Source of the DNA: Comamonadaceae bacterium
GTDB taxonomy: Bacteria > Pseudomonadota > Gammaproteobacteria > Burkholderiales > Burkholderiaceae_C
Reading direction: 5' to 3'
DNA length: 9,556 nucleotides
NCBI GenBank assembly: GCA_947483455.1
Contig: CANKNK010000045.1
Location: forward strand, 1 to 9,556
The first letter of the stretch is position 1; each line of letters begins with the position of its first letter. This document shows positions 1-6,068 of this stretch, piece after piece. Below the pieces are notes generated by a model that saw only the letters and a list, made by a program, of their open reading frames with translations, was not told the origin of the DNA and did not search any database. A program made the translations under genes and the position numbers.

Positions 1-470
1 TGCATACTGTGGCCAAGCCGGTGGCTGGGGTGGATGCACGGGTGCGCCGTTTGGCCAGTGACATGCTGGAAACCATGTATGAGGCCAGCGGCATTGGTCT
101 GGCGGCCACCCAGGTGGATGTGCATGAGCGCTTGATCGTGGTGGATGTGTCGCAGGAGCGCGATCAGCCCCTGGTGCTGATCAACCCCGAGCTGGTTTGG
201 ACCAGTCCCGGTAAACACTTGAACGAAGAAGGCTGCTTGTCGGTACCGGGCATTTACGATGGCGTGGAGCGATTTGACGCGGTGCATGTGCGCGCCTTGG
301 ACGAGCACGGCAAGAGCCGGGTCATTGAGGCTGCCGAGTTGCTGGCCGTATGCGTGCAGCATGAAATGGACCATTTGCTAGGCAAGGTGTTTGTGGAATA
401 TCTTTCACCCCTCAAGCGCAACCGCATCAAGACCAAAATGCTCAAAGCCCGGCGCGAGGAGACGCGTTGA
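1..470 (+). CDS. def: Peptide deformylase, 5'-truncated by the window edge
   Basis: Removes the N-formyl group from the initiator methionine of nascent proteins at the ribosome; a metal (Fe/Zn) hydrolase. The frame is open from the first bases, and the residues before the GTG at 9 (His-Thr) fit the usual N-terminal 'LH-x-VAKPV' context. GTG 9 is therefore internal and the true start lies upstream. All three family motifs are present, numbered from GTG 9: GIGLAATQ (28-35, motif GxGxAAxQ), EGCLS (74-78, metal ligand Cys76, codon at 234) and HEMDH (118-122, two His ligands and the catalytic Glu119). The C-terminus is basic ([18 protein letters not shown]). The stop codon overlaps the fmt start (TTGA), so the two are translationally coupled, in the common bacterial def-fmt order. 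Only about the first 10-15 residues appear to be missing. Confidence 0.97.
   Translation, partial: HTVAKPVAGVDARVRRLASDMLETMYEASGIGLAATQVDVHERLIVVDVSQERDQPLVLINPELVWTSPGKHLNEEGCLSVPGIYDGVERFDAVHVRALDEHGKSRVIEAAELLAVCVQHEMDHLLGKVFVEYLSPLKRNRIKTKMLKARREETR
457..461 (+). promoter_or_regulatory. Shine-Dalgarno that fixes the fmt TTG start
   Basis: AGGAG lies inside the last def codons, five bases before TTG 467. No ATG is available near this point, and the protein must begin close to the conserved [10 protein letters not shown] segment. The strong Shine-Dalgarno therefore supports the rare TTG start overlapping the def stop. Confidence 0.7.
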
Positions 471-1474
471 GGTTGGTATTTGCAGGCACCCCGGAATTTG
501 CCCGGGTGGCCCTCGCGCATCTTCATGCAGCGGGGCATGAGATCGCCCTTGTGCTTACCCAGCCGGACCGCCCCGCCGGGCGAGGCATGAAGTTGCAGCC
601 CTCAGCGGTCAAGCAGTTCGCCCAGGCGCAGCAGTTCACGGTCGCGCAACCCGCTAGCCTGCGCCTGGACGGTAAATTCCCGCTGGAGGCGCAGGCCGCA
701 CAAGACTTGATCAGACAGGTCCGCGCCCAGGCCATGGTCGTGGTCGCTTATGGTTTGCTCTTGCCCCAATGGGTGCTGGACGCCATGTCCGGGCCCGGCC
801 AGTGGGGTTGTTTCAATATCCATGCCTCATTGCTGCCACGCTGGCGCGGCGCAGCACCCATCCACCGCGCAATTGAAGCGGGCGATACGGAGTCCGGAGT
901 CACCATCATGCAAATGGACGCAGGCCTGGATACCGGGCCTATGCTCTTGCAAGAGCGCATTGCCATCTTGCCCGAGGCCAGCACTGCCTTGCTGCATGAC
1001 GCACTGGCCGAAAGGGGCGCGCGCATGATGGTGCAAGCTTTGGAAAATCCGGCGAGCTTGCAGCCCCGGGTGCAAAGCGAGCAAGGCGTATGCTATGCCC
1101 ACAAAATCGACAAAGCCGAAGCGGCGATCGATTGGCAGCAGCCTGCCGAGCAGATCGCCCGCAAAGTACGCGCATTCGACCCTTTCCCTGGTGCCATGGC
1201 CCGTTTGGGCGGCGAAACCTTGAAAGTCTGGGGCGCACAGGCTATGGCGCCTGACGAAACCCCAGTCTTCGCAGGCGGCCGGGTGCACCCCGGCCTGATG
1301 CTGGCCTGCGAGCCATGTGGCCTGGTGGTGGCTGCGGGTGCGGGCACTTGCCTGCGCATCACCCACTTGCAGCGTCCCGGGGGCAAGCGCCTGGCGGTCT
1401 CGGACTATTTGCAGGGACATGCCTTGTCACCCGGCCTGTGTTTTGATAGCCCTGTGGTGAGCCAGACGCCTTGA
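467..1474 (+). CDS. fmt: Methionyl-tRNA formyltransferase
   Basis: Transfers a formyl group from 10-formyl-tetrahydrofolate to Met-tRNA(fMet) in the cytoplasm, making the initiator tRNA for bacterial translation. The 335-residue product is slightly longer than the E. coli enzyme (about 315). The N-terminal Rossmann-type formyltransferase domain opens with [11 protein letters not shown]. The folate/catalytic region reads [17 protein letters not shown] followed by [13 protein letters not shown], so the expected catalytic triad is Asn117, His119 and Asp155, matching the spacing of E. coli N108/H110/D146. The C-terminal tRNA-binding domain carries [23 protein letters not shown] (split here as [10 protein letters not shown] at about 222-231 and [10 protein letters not shown] after it). 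Translation starts at TTG 467 behind AGGAG and overlaps the def stop by 4 bases. The gene ends TTGATG, giving direct coupling to azlC. Confidence 0.97.
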   Translation: MRLVFAGTPEFARVALAHLHAAGHEIALVLTQPDRPAGRGMKLQPSAVKQFAQAQQFTVAQPASLRLDGKFPLEAQAAQDLIRQVRAQAMVVVAYGLLLPQWVLDAMSGPGQWGCFNIHASLLPRWRGAAPIHRAIEAGDTESGVTIMQMDAGLDTGPMLLQERIAILPEASTALLHDALAERGARMMVQALENPASLQPRVQSEQGVCYAHKIDKAEAAIDWQQPAEQIARKVRAFDPFPGAMARLGGETLKVWGAQAMAPDETPVFAGGRVHPGLMLACEPCGLVVAAGAGTCLRITHLQRPGGKRLAVSDYLQGHALSPGLCFDSPVVSQTP

Positions 1475-2205
1475 TGTTTTTCTTCCGCAGCCAATGGCGC
1501 AAGCCGGCATATCGCCAAGGTTTTATGGAAATGCTGACATTGGCGCCGGGCATAGCCGCCTGGGGCCTGATGACCGGGGTCGCCATGGCCACCTCTGGCA
1601 TGCGAACGCCGGATGTGCTGGCCATGGCTATTTTGGTTTTTGCCGGAAGTTCCCAATTGGCGGCTATTCCCTTGCTTGGCGCAGGCGCGCCCTTGTGGGT
1701 GATTTTGGCGACCGCTTTCTGTGTGAACCTGCGCTTTGTGGTGTTTAGCGCCCATATGCGCAGCTACTTGATGCATTTGCCGCGCATGCAGCGCTTGACG
1801 GTGGGATATTTTGTTGCCGACTTGACCTATGTGTTGTTTACCAAGCGCTACCCGATACCAGGTATTACCGAGGCTGAGCGCGCGGACCAGATGGCCTATC
1901 TGGCGGGCAATGCCACCATCAACTGGCTCAGTTGGACCGTGTGCAGTGTCCTGGGCGTGGTGCTGGCCAATTACATTCCTGCAGCGTGGGGCTTGGGCTT
2001 TGCTGGTGTGCTTGCGCTGACCGGGATTTTGTGCTCGCTGGCCACCAGCCGCATGCGCGTCTTGTCCGCAGGCATGGGCGCTGTGGTGGCCATCATGGCC
2101 TATGCACTGCCGCTCAAGCTCAATATTTTGTTGGCGATTGCGGTGTCGGTCCTACTGTGCATGGTGCTGGAGTCTTATATGCCGCAGGCCTCCGTGGATA
2201 AATAG
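1474..2205 (+). CDS. azlC: AzlC-family amino-acid exporter, large subunit
   Basis: Large membrane subunit of a two-component exporter of branched-chain amino acids (the family includes B. subtilis AzlC, E. coli YgaZ and C. glutamicum BrnF). The 243-residue product is almost wholly hydrophobic. It has the family hallmarks FAGSSQLAAI (56-65) and VNLRFVVFSAHMR (84-96), an early LAPGIAAWGLMTGV segment (23-36), and several clear membrane spans in the second half (for example 150-225). I chose ATG 1474, which shares a base with the fmt stop (TGATG). TTG 1471 one codon earlier is equally possible and lies at a better distance from GGTGAG (1456-1461). azlD follows with one base between. The substrate (Leu/Ile/Val or Met) cannot be read from sequence. 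Confidence 0.93.
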   Translation: MFFFRSQWRKPAYRQGFMEMLTLAPGIAAWGLMTGVAMATSGMRTPDVLAMAILVFAGSSQLAAIPLLGAGAPLWVILATAFCVNLRFVVFSAHMRSYLMHLPRMQRLTVGYFVADLTYVLFTKRYPIPGITEAERADQMAYLAGNATINWLSWTVCSVLGVVLANYIPAAWGLGFAGVLALTGILCSLATSRMRVLSAGMGAVVAIMAYALPLKLNILLAIAVSVLLCMVLESYMPQASVDK

Positions 2206-2206
2206 G

Positions 2207-2590
2207 ATGGCATCGCTCATGGATTACCTGCGCGCCTGGGGCTTGAACGATTGGGATCCCTGGACGTTTTTGACGATTGTGTTGATGGCCTGCATCACGG
2301 TGATCACCCGATCCTTTTTCTTTATTTCCGATGCGCCCTGGACCCTGCCTTCCTGGGCGCAGCGTGGCATGCAATATGCACCGATCGCGGCACTGGCCGC
2401 GGTGGTCTTGCCAGAAATTTTGATGACCCAAGGCGTATTTATCCATTCCTTGGCCGATGCGCGCATCTACGGCGCTATTGCTGGCGCGGCGTATTTTTTC
2501 TGGCGGCGCGGCAGCGGCCAAGCAGTGCTGGGTACTATCGTGGTCGGGATGTCGGTTTACATGCCTTTGCATGTCGGTTTGCACTGGTAA
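2207..2590 (+). CDS. azlD: AzlD-family amino-acid exporter, small subunit
   Basis: Small membrane partner of AzlC; in characterised homologues (BrnE, YgaH) both subunits are needed for export. From ATG 2207 the protein has 127 residues with four predicted membrane spans (about 20-36, 56-73, 85-98, 104-122). It carries the typical ITVITRSFF segment at 30-38, where Arg35 matches a TR pair common in the family, and ends near PLHVGLHW. The start is not settled. ATG 2207 directly follows the azlC stop (TAGGATG) with only a weak GGA (2196-2198) upstream. ATG 2219 (four residues shorter) has AGGA at 2204-2207, 11 bases away. The frame stays open back to 2102 inside azlC, but that extension reads Arg/Cys/Ser-rich out-of-frame azlC and is not used. 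Confidence 0.9.
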   Translation: MASLMDYLRAWGLNDWDPWTFLTIVLMACITVITRSFFFISDAPWTLPSWAQRGMQYAPIAALAAVVLPEILMTQGVFIHSLADARIYGAIAGAAYFFWRRGSGQAVLGTIVVGMSVYMPLHVGLHW

Positions 2591-2619
2591 GGTGGTACAT
2601 AGGGGGGTGGGTGGCAAGC

Positions 2620-2652
2620 TTGCACCGCGTATGCTGCGCGCATGCCTAGAAT
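2620..2652 (+). promoter_or_regulatory. Possible pgk promoter
   Basis: In the 104-base gap between azlD and pgk there is TTGCAC at 2620-2625 and a good -10-like TAGAAT at 2647-2652, 43 bases before the pgk ATG. The 21-base spacing is too long for a standard sigma-70 promoter. Either only the -10 is meaningful or the resemblance is chance. The gap shows no convincing terminator. Confidence 0.3.
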
Positions 2653-2694
2653 CTGCGGACACACACCATTTTTTCATTCGATATTGAGCAGGCC

Positions 2695-3888
2695 ATGAAC
2701 GTTATACGCTTTCAAGATTTATGTATCCAAGGCAAGGTTGCTGGAATGCGCGTATTTATCCGCGCCGACCTGAATGTGCCGCAGGATGCCAGTGGCGCCA
2801 TCACCGAAGACACGCGCATACGCGCCAGCATTCCCTGTATTCGCATGGCTTTGGAAGCGGGCGCTGCGGTCATGCTGACTTCGCACCTGGGCCGACCCAC
2901 CGAAGGCCAGTTACTTCCTGAAGACTCGCTGGCACCGGTGGCGCAACGGCTGTCCGAACTGCTGGGTCGCCCAGTGCCTTTGCTGCGCGACTGGGTCAAT
3001 GGCGTTGCAGTGCGTCGCGGGGAAGTCGTGCTGCTGGAAAACTGCCGTGTCAATGTAGGTGAAAAGAAAAACGACGAAGCATTGGCGCGCAAAATGGCGC
3101 AGCTTTGCGATATCTTTGTGCACGATGCCTTTGGTACCGCCCATCGCGCCGAAGCCAGCACTTACGGTATCGCCCAGTTTGCCACCGTGGCGTGTGCCGG
3201 GCCTTTGCTAGCCGCTGAAATGGATGCCATTTCCAAGGCCTTGCTGGCGCCGCGCAGGCCGCTGGTGGCTATCGTGGCAGGCTCCAAAGTCTCTACCAAA
3301 CTTACGATTCTCAAAAGTCTGGCGGCCAAGGTGGACCAGCTCATTGTTGGCGGCGGCATTGCCAACACCTTTATGTTGGCAGCCGGTTTGAACATCGGCA
3401 AAAGCCTGGCCGAGCCCGATTTACTGGACGAAGCGCGCGCTGTTATCGACGCCATGCGCGCGCGCGGCGCAGCGGTGCCAATTCCCACCGATGTCCTTAC
3501 TGCCAAAACCTTTGCAGCCGATGCCCCTGCCAGCATCAAAGCCGCCAACGCAGTGGAAGACGACGACTTGATTCTGGACATCGGCCCGCAAACTGCCCAG
3601 TTACTGGCCGACCAGTTGATGCGCGCTGGGACGATTGTTTGGAACGGCCCGGTGGGCGTGTTTGAGTTTGCGGCTTTTGAGCAGGGCACTAAAACCATTG
3701 CGCAGGCCATTGCCGCCTCCAGCGCTTTTAGTATTGCCGGCGGGGGCGACACGCTGGCTGCGATCGCCAAATACGGCATAGAGGCGCAAGTGGGCTATAT
3801 TTCCACGGGGGGCGGCGCATTTTTGGAGGTGCTGGAGGGCAAAACCCTGCCTGCCTTTGAAATATTGGCGCTTCGGGCTGCGGCCTGA
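2695..3888 (+). CDS. pgk: Phosphoglycerate kinase
   Basis: Cytoplasmic enzyme of glycolysis and the Calvin cycle: interconverts 1,3-bisphosphoglycerate + ADP and 3-phosphoglycerate + ATP. The product has 397 residues, normal for bacterial PGK. N-domain substrate motifs are [12 protein letters not shown] (20-31, with Arg23, Asp25, Asn27), SHLGRPTEG (63-71), [15 protein letters not shown] (113-127) and [10 protein letters not shown] (132-141). C-domain nucleotide motifs are GSKVSTKL (196-203, Lys202), VGGGIANTF (218-226), [10 protein letters not shown] (316-325), AGGGDT (348-353) and STGGGAFLE (370-378). The ATG at 2695 has GAG at 2686-2688 as a weak ribosome site. The gene is flanked by gaps of 104 and 144 bases, so it may be transcribed alone; no pyk or gap neighbour is present in the window. 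Confidence 0.98.
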   Translation: MNVIRFQDLCIQGKVAGMRVFIRADLNVPQDASGAITEDTRIRASIPCIRMALEAGAAVMLTSHLGRPTEGQLLPEDSLAPVAQRLSELLGRPVPLLRDWVNGVAVRRGEVVLLENCRVNVGEKKNDEALARKMAQLCDIFVHDAFGTAHRAEASTYGIAQFATVACAGPLLAAEMDAISKALLAPRRPLVAIVAGSKVSTKLTILKSLAAKVDQLIVGGGIANTFMLAAGLNIGKSLAEPDLLDEARAVIDAMRARGAAVPIPTDVLTAKTFAADAPASIKAANAVEDDDLILDIGPQTAQLLADQLMRAGTIVWNGPVGVFEFAAFEQGTKTIAQAIAASSAFSIAGGGDTLAAIAKYGIEAQVGYISTGGGAFLEVLEGKTLPAFEILALRAAA

Positions 3889-4032
3889 TGTGCACCTATC
3901 GCGAGTCTGCCGCGTTTAGCTGAGTAGTCTTGCAGGGTATGCGTTCGCGTCAAGTTGCGCTTAGTGATTTGGCAAGACAATCGGGGGCCGCGCACAGTGC
4001 GTAGGCTATTTTTATTTTTTTGGGAACTTTAC

Positions 4033-4338
4033 ATGTCAAATCGTCGTGAATTCGTAGTGCAGTTGGGTGTAGGCGCTAGCGCGCTGGTGTCGGGTGCGGT
4101 GTTCGCTGCCGCGCCGATGGTGGCAGAGGCCGATGGCAATGCAGCAAGCTTGGGCTACAAAGCCGACGCCACCAAGGTGGACAAAACCAAATTTCCCAAA
4201 TACGCCGCTGGCCAGCAATGCAGCACTTGCGCATTATTCCAAGGCAAAGCGGGCGATGCCGCCGGTGGTTGCCCCTTGTTTGCTGGCAAACAAGTCGCAG
4301 CTGCGGGCTGGTGCAGCGCATTCGCCAAGAAAGCCTAA
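4033..4338 (+). CDS. High-potential iron-sulfur protein (HiPIP), Tat-exported
   Basis: Small periplasmic [4Fe-4S] electron carrier that cycles between the 2+ and 3+ states and usually carries electrons from a cytochrome bc1-type complex to a reaction centre or terminal oxidase. From ATG 4033 the precursor has 101 residues. GGGA at 4022-4025, seven bases upstream, supports this start over an in-frame codon at 3955. The N-terminus is a twin-arginine signal (NRREFVV, Arg4-Arg5) followed by a hydrophobic stretch, with cleavage likely near residues 27-33. The four cluster cysteines are 63, 66, 80 and 94 (C-x2-C-x13-C-x13-C), and the C-terminal part fits the HiPIP signature with AGWCSAF. The Tat route fits a protein exported with its cluster already inserted. 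No cytochrome or oxidase gene lies nearby, so its partner is unknown. Confidence 0.93.
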   Translation: MSNRREFVVQLGVGASALVSGAVFAAAPMVAEADGNAASLGYKADATKVDKTKFPKYAAGQQCSTCALFQGKAGDAAGGCPLFAGKQVAAAGWCSAFAKKA

Positions 4339-4351
4339 GGCGTTTTTTGAC

Positions 4352-4389
4352 CCAGACCGGCCAGCGCACGCGCGCTGCACCGGGTCTGG
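4352..4389 (+). repeat. Long GC-rich hairpin in the HiPIP-helicase gap
   Basis: The outer arms are CCAGACCGG (4352-4360) and CCGGGTCTGG (4380-4389), complementary with one bulged base. The inner arms CAGCGC (4362-4367) and GCGCTG (4372-4377) pair perfectly around a 4-base loop ACGC. T6 (4343-4348) lies before the structure, not after it, so on the + strand this is not a standard intrinsic terminator. It could stabilise the HiPIP mRNA 3' end, act as a weak terminator, or be a family of dispersed repeats. Confidence 0.6.
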
Positions 4390-4402
4390 ACGCACAATCG
4401 TG

Positions 4403-4448
4403 CCATGGCGGGCCTACTTGGCGCCCGCTTTTTTCAGACCCGCCATGG
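4403..4448 (+). promoter_or_regulatory. Inverted repeat covering the helicase start codon
   Basis: CCATGGCGGG (4403-4412) is the exact reverse complement of CCCGCCATGG (4439-4448). The right arm contains the helicase ATG (4445-4447). In RNA, pairing of the arms would bury the start codon and would exclude the terminator hairpin at 4408-4434, which uses part of the same left arm. Regulation is inferred from this geometry only. Confidence 0.4.
4408..4434 (+). terminator. Intrinsic terminator or attenuator before the helicase
   Basis: GCGGGC (4408-4413) pairs perfectly with GCCCGC (4423-4428) around a 9-base loop and is followed at once by six T residues (4429-4434), the textbook rho-independent form. 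It ends only 10 bases before the helicase ATG and leaves no room for a promoter after it. It may therefore end the HiPIP transcript and also act as an attenuator for the helicase. Confidence 0.65.
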
Positions 4449-5719
4449 ACCCCAACTTTTCTGCTCTTTCCCCGGCCTTGCAGGCCGCTGCCCGCGATGC
4501 TGGTTTGCTTAGCGCGACCGAGGTACAGGGCCGCAGCATAGAGCCCATACTGCAGGGCCAGGACGTATGGGTTTGCGCACCCACAGGTTCGGGCAAAACC
4601 CTGGCCTATGTTCTGCCGCTGCTCGATGCGGCGGCCCAAGGCGCGCAGCGCAATGCCAAAGGCGCCAAACTGGCCGCCACCTTGGTGCTGGTGCCCACGC
4701 GCGAGCTGGCAGTCCAAGTCGGCGAAGTATTCAAGGGCCTGGCCCAGCGCCTGCCCTATGGCGTCAAAGTGAGTGTTATTTTTGGCGGCGTGTCCATCCT
4801 GCCCCAGTTGCGCGGCTTGCGCAGCGGTACCGATATCGTGGTGGCCACGCCAGGCCGTTTGTTGGACGTGATGGCCCACAACGCGCTGCCCCTGTCCAGC
4901 GTGCGCACCCTGGTGCTGGACGAAGCCGACCGCATGCTTGACCAAGGCTTTGCCGACGAGGTGCAGGCTATTTTGGGGCACATTCCTCTGCCATGCCAGC
5001 GCCTGTTTTTATCCGCTACCTTCGCCCCGGCGGTCAGTGGCTGGGCCCTGGCGTTATTGCAGCAACCGGTGCGCGTGGACCTGCGCCAGGCCGCCGCTGA
5101 AAAGACCACCATCGCCCAGCGTGCCTTTGCGGTGGACAGCGCAAAGCGCACGCGCTTGCTGCGCCATTTAATGGCCGACGCCCACTGGAGCCGGGTGCTG
5201 GTCTTTGTCGCCACCCAGTACGCGGCAGAAATCGTGGCTGATAAATTGCGCAAAGCCGGTCTGCGCGCCGAGCCCTTGCATGGCCACCTGAGCCAGGGCA
5301 AGCGCAGCCAGGTGCTGGAGGACTTCAAGGCGGGGCGCATCCGCGTCGTCGTTGCTACCGATTTGGCAGCGCGCGGCATCGATGTTATCCAACTGCCGGT
5401 GGTGGTGAACTACGACCTGCCACGCTCTGCCCAGGACTACACCCACCGTATAGGCCGCACCGGGCGCGCTGGTGAAAGTGGGCTGGCGATCAGCTTTGTC
5501 TGCCCGGATACACAGCCGCACTGGCAACTGATTGTTAAACGCCAGGCGCTTTCCATAAGCCTGGAGACCGAGCCCGGATTTGAAGCTACGGCGCCTGTGT
5601 CCAAATCGCCAGCGCCCGGAGCGCCCAGCGCCTTGGACCCGCATGGCGGGATCAAGGGCAAGCGCCCGAGTAAAAAAGACAAGCTGCGCGCCGCCGCTGT
5701 GCTGGCTGTGGCGGCCTGA
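4445..5719 (+). CDS. DEAD-box ATP-dependent RNA helicase (RhlE/SrmB-like)
   Basis: Cytoplasmic RNA helicase that unwinds short RNA duplexes using ATP; bacterial members act in ribosome assembly, RNA decay or cold adaptation. The 424-residue product has both RecA-like domains: Q motif region (Phe5, Gln28), motif I APTGSGKT (45-52), Ia PTREL (84-88), Ib TPGRL (135-139), II DEAD (159-162), III SAT (190-192), V ATDLAARGID (304-313) and VI HRIGRTGR (334-341). The usual PTxIQ in the Q motif reads ATEVQ. The tail is short, with a basic stretch (KGKRPSKKDK). ATG 4445 gives the normal family N-terminus, but no Shine-Dalgarno precedes it; the U-rich run at 4429-4434 is the nearest ribosome-attracting candidate. 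In-frame GTG 4400 and TTG 4418 would add unfamiliar residues. Which subfamily it belongs to is not resolved, so no symbol is given. Confidence 0.93.
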   Translation: MDPNFSALSPALQAAARDAGLLSATEVQGRSIEPILQGQDVWVCAPTGSGKTLAYVLPLLDAAAQGAQRNAKGAKLAATLVLVPTRELAVQVGEVFKGLAQRLPYGVKVSVIFGGVSILPQLRGLRSGTDIVVATPGRLLDVMAHNALPLSSVRTLVLDEADRMLDQGFADEVQAILGHIPLPCQRLFLSATFAPAVSGWALALLQQPVRVDLRQAAAEKTTIAQRAFAVDSAKRTRLLRHLMADAHWSRVLVFVATQYAAEIVADKLRKAGLRAEPLHGHLSQGKRSQVLEDFKAGRIRVVVATDLAARGIDVIQLPVVVNYDLPRSAQDYTHRIGRTGRAGESGLAISFVCPDTQPHWQLIVKRQALSISLETEPGFEATAPVSKSPAPGAPSALDPHGGIKGKRPSKKDKLRAAAVLAVAA

Positions 5720-5743
5720 ACCTGCGACCCCAAGGTGGACAGC

Positions 5744-6067
5744 ATGTCTGAAGGCAACCAGTTATTTATCCCGCCCACGTTTTTGGCCTTGTATATGGCC
5801 CCTGGCGCACACAAACCTTCGGCTTCCCAGGCCCAGGTTGCAGCGCACTATGAGTTGTGTGAGGATCTGGCGCAGATGCTCACCGTTACTGCCACGGAAA
5901 TGCAATTGCGCAGTGACGCCGGCAGCGCCGAGGTCTTGCAACACTGTTTGGACGGACTGTGCGGCGCTGACGCAGTGATGGAGGAAAACCAGGCGCGCTG
6001 GGTGGTATGTCGCCTTGCCGAACTCATGCAATGGCCGGCGCCGGCCTGGCAGACTTCCGAGCCCTGA
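5744..6067 (+). CDS. Small hypothetical protein, Burkholderiales type
   Basis: A 107-residue soluble protein of unknown function. Its opening (MSEGNQLFIPPTFLALY, then KPSA and HYELCEDLAQML) resembles small uncharacterised proteins I recall from Comamonadaceae genomes, but I cannot attach a domain name. It has no signal peptide or membrane span and looks mainly helical, with two Cys in HCLDGLC (about 71-77) and one in ELCEDL. ATG 5744 is preferred because AAGG (5732-5735) sits eight bases upstream; an in-frame GTG at 5735 overlaps that ribosome site. It begins 24 bases after the helicase stop and ends one base before the DUF3108 gene, so it probably belongs to the same transcript. The downstream coupling is the firmer link. 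Confidence 0.75.
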   Translation: MSEGNQLFIPPTFLALYMAPGAHKPSASQAQVAAHYELCEDLAQMLTVTATEMQLRSDAGSAEVLQHCLDGLCGADAVMEENQARWVVCRLAELMQWPAPAWQTSEP

Positions 6068-6068
6068 C

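Noticed and set aside
827..1420. A 197-codon open frame on the minus strand inside fmt
   Set aside because: It lies wholly within a confidently identified fmt on the other strand, its translation looks compositionally like an antisense shadow of GC-rich codons, and no family motif is visible.
3991..4020. CGCACAGTGCG followed by a T-rich run as a pgk terminator
   Set aside because: Only a 4-bp stem with a 3-base loop can form, and the T-run starts several bases later and is interrupted. The T-rich segment lies directly before the HiPIP ribosome site and is more likely just its leader.
4331..4348. GCC-TAA-GGC plus T6 at the HiPIP stop codon as a terminator
   Set aside because: The stem is only 3 bp, too weak on its own; the 4408-4434 structure is a much better candidate.
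4094..4444. Extension of the helicase frame upstream into the HiPIP gene
   Set aside because: The extra 117 residues are an out-of-frame reading of HiPIP and the hairpin region. The standard helicase N-terminus begins at ATG 4445.
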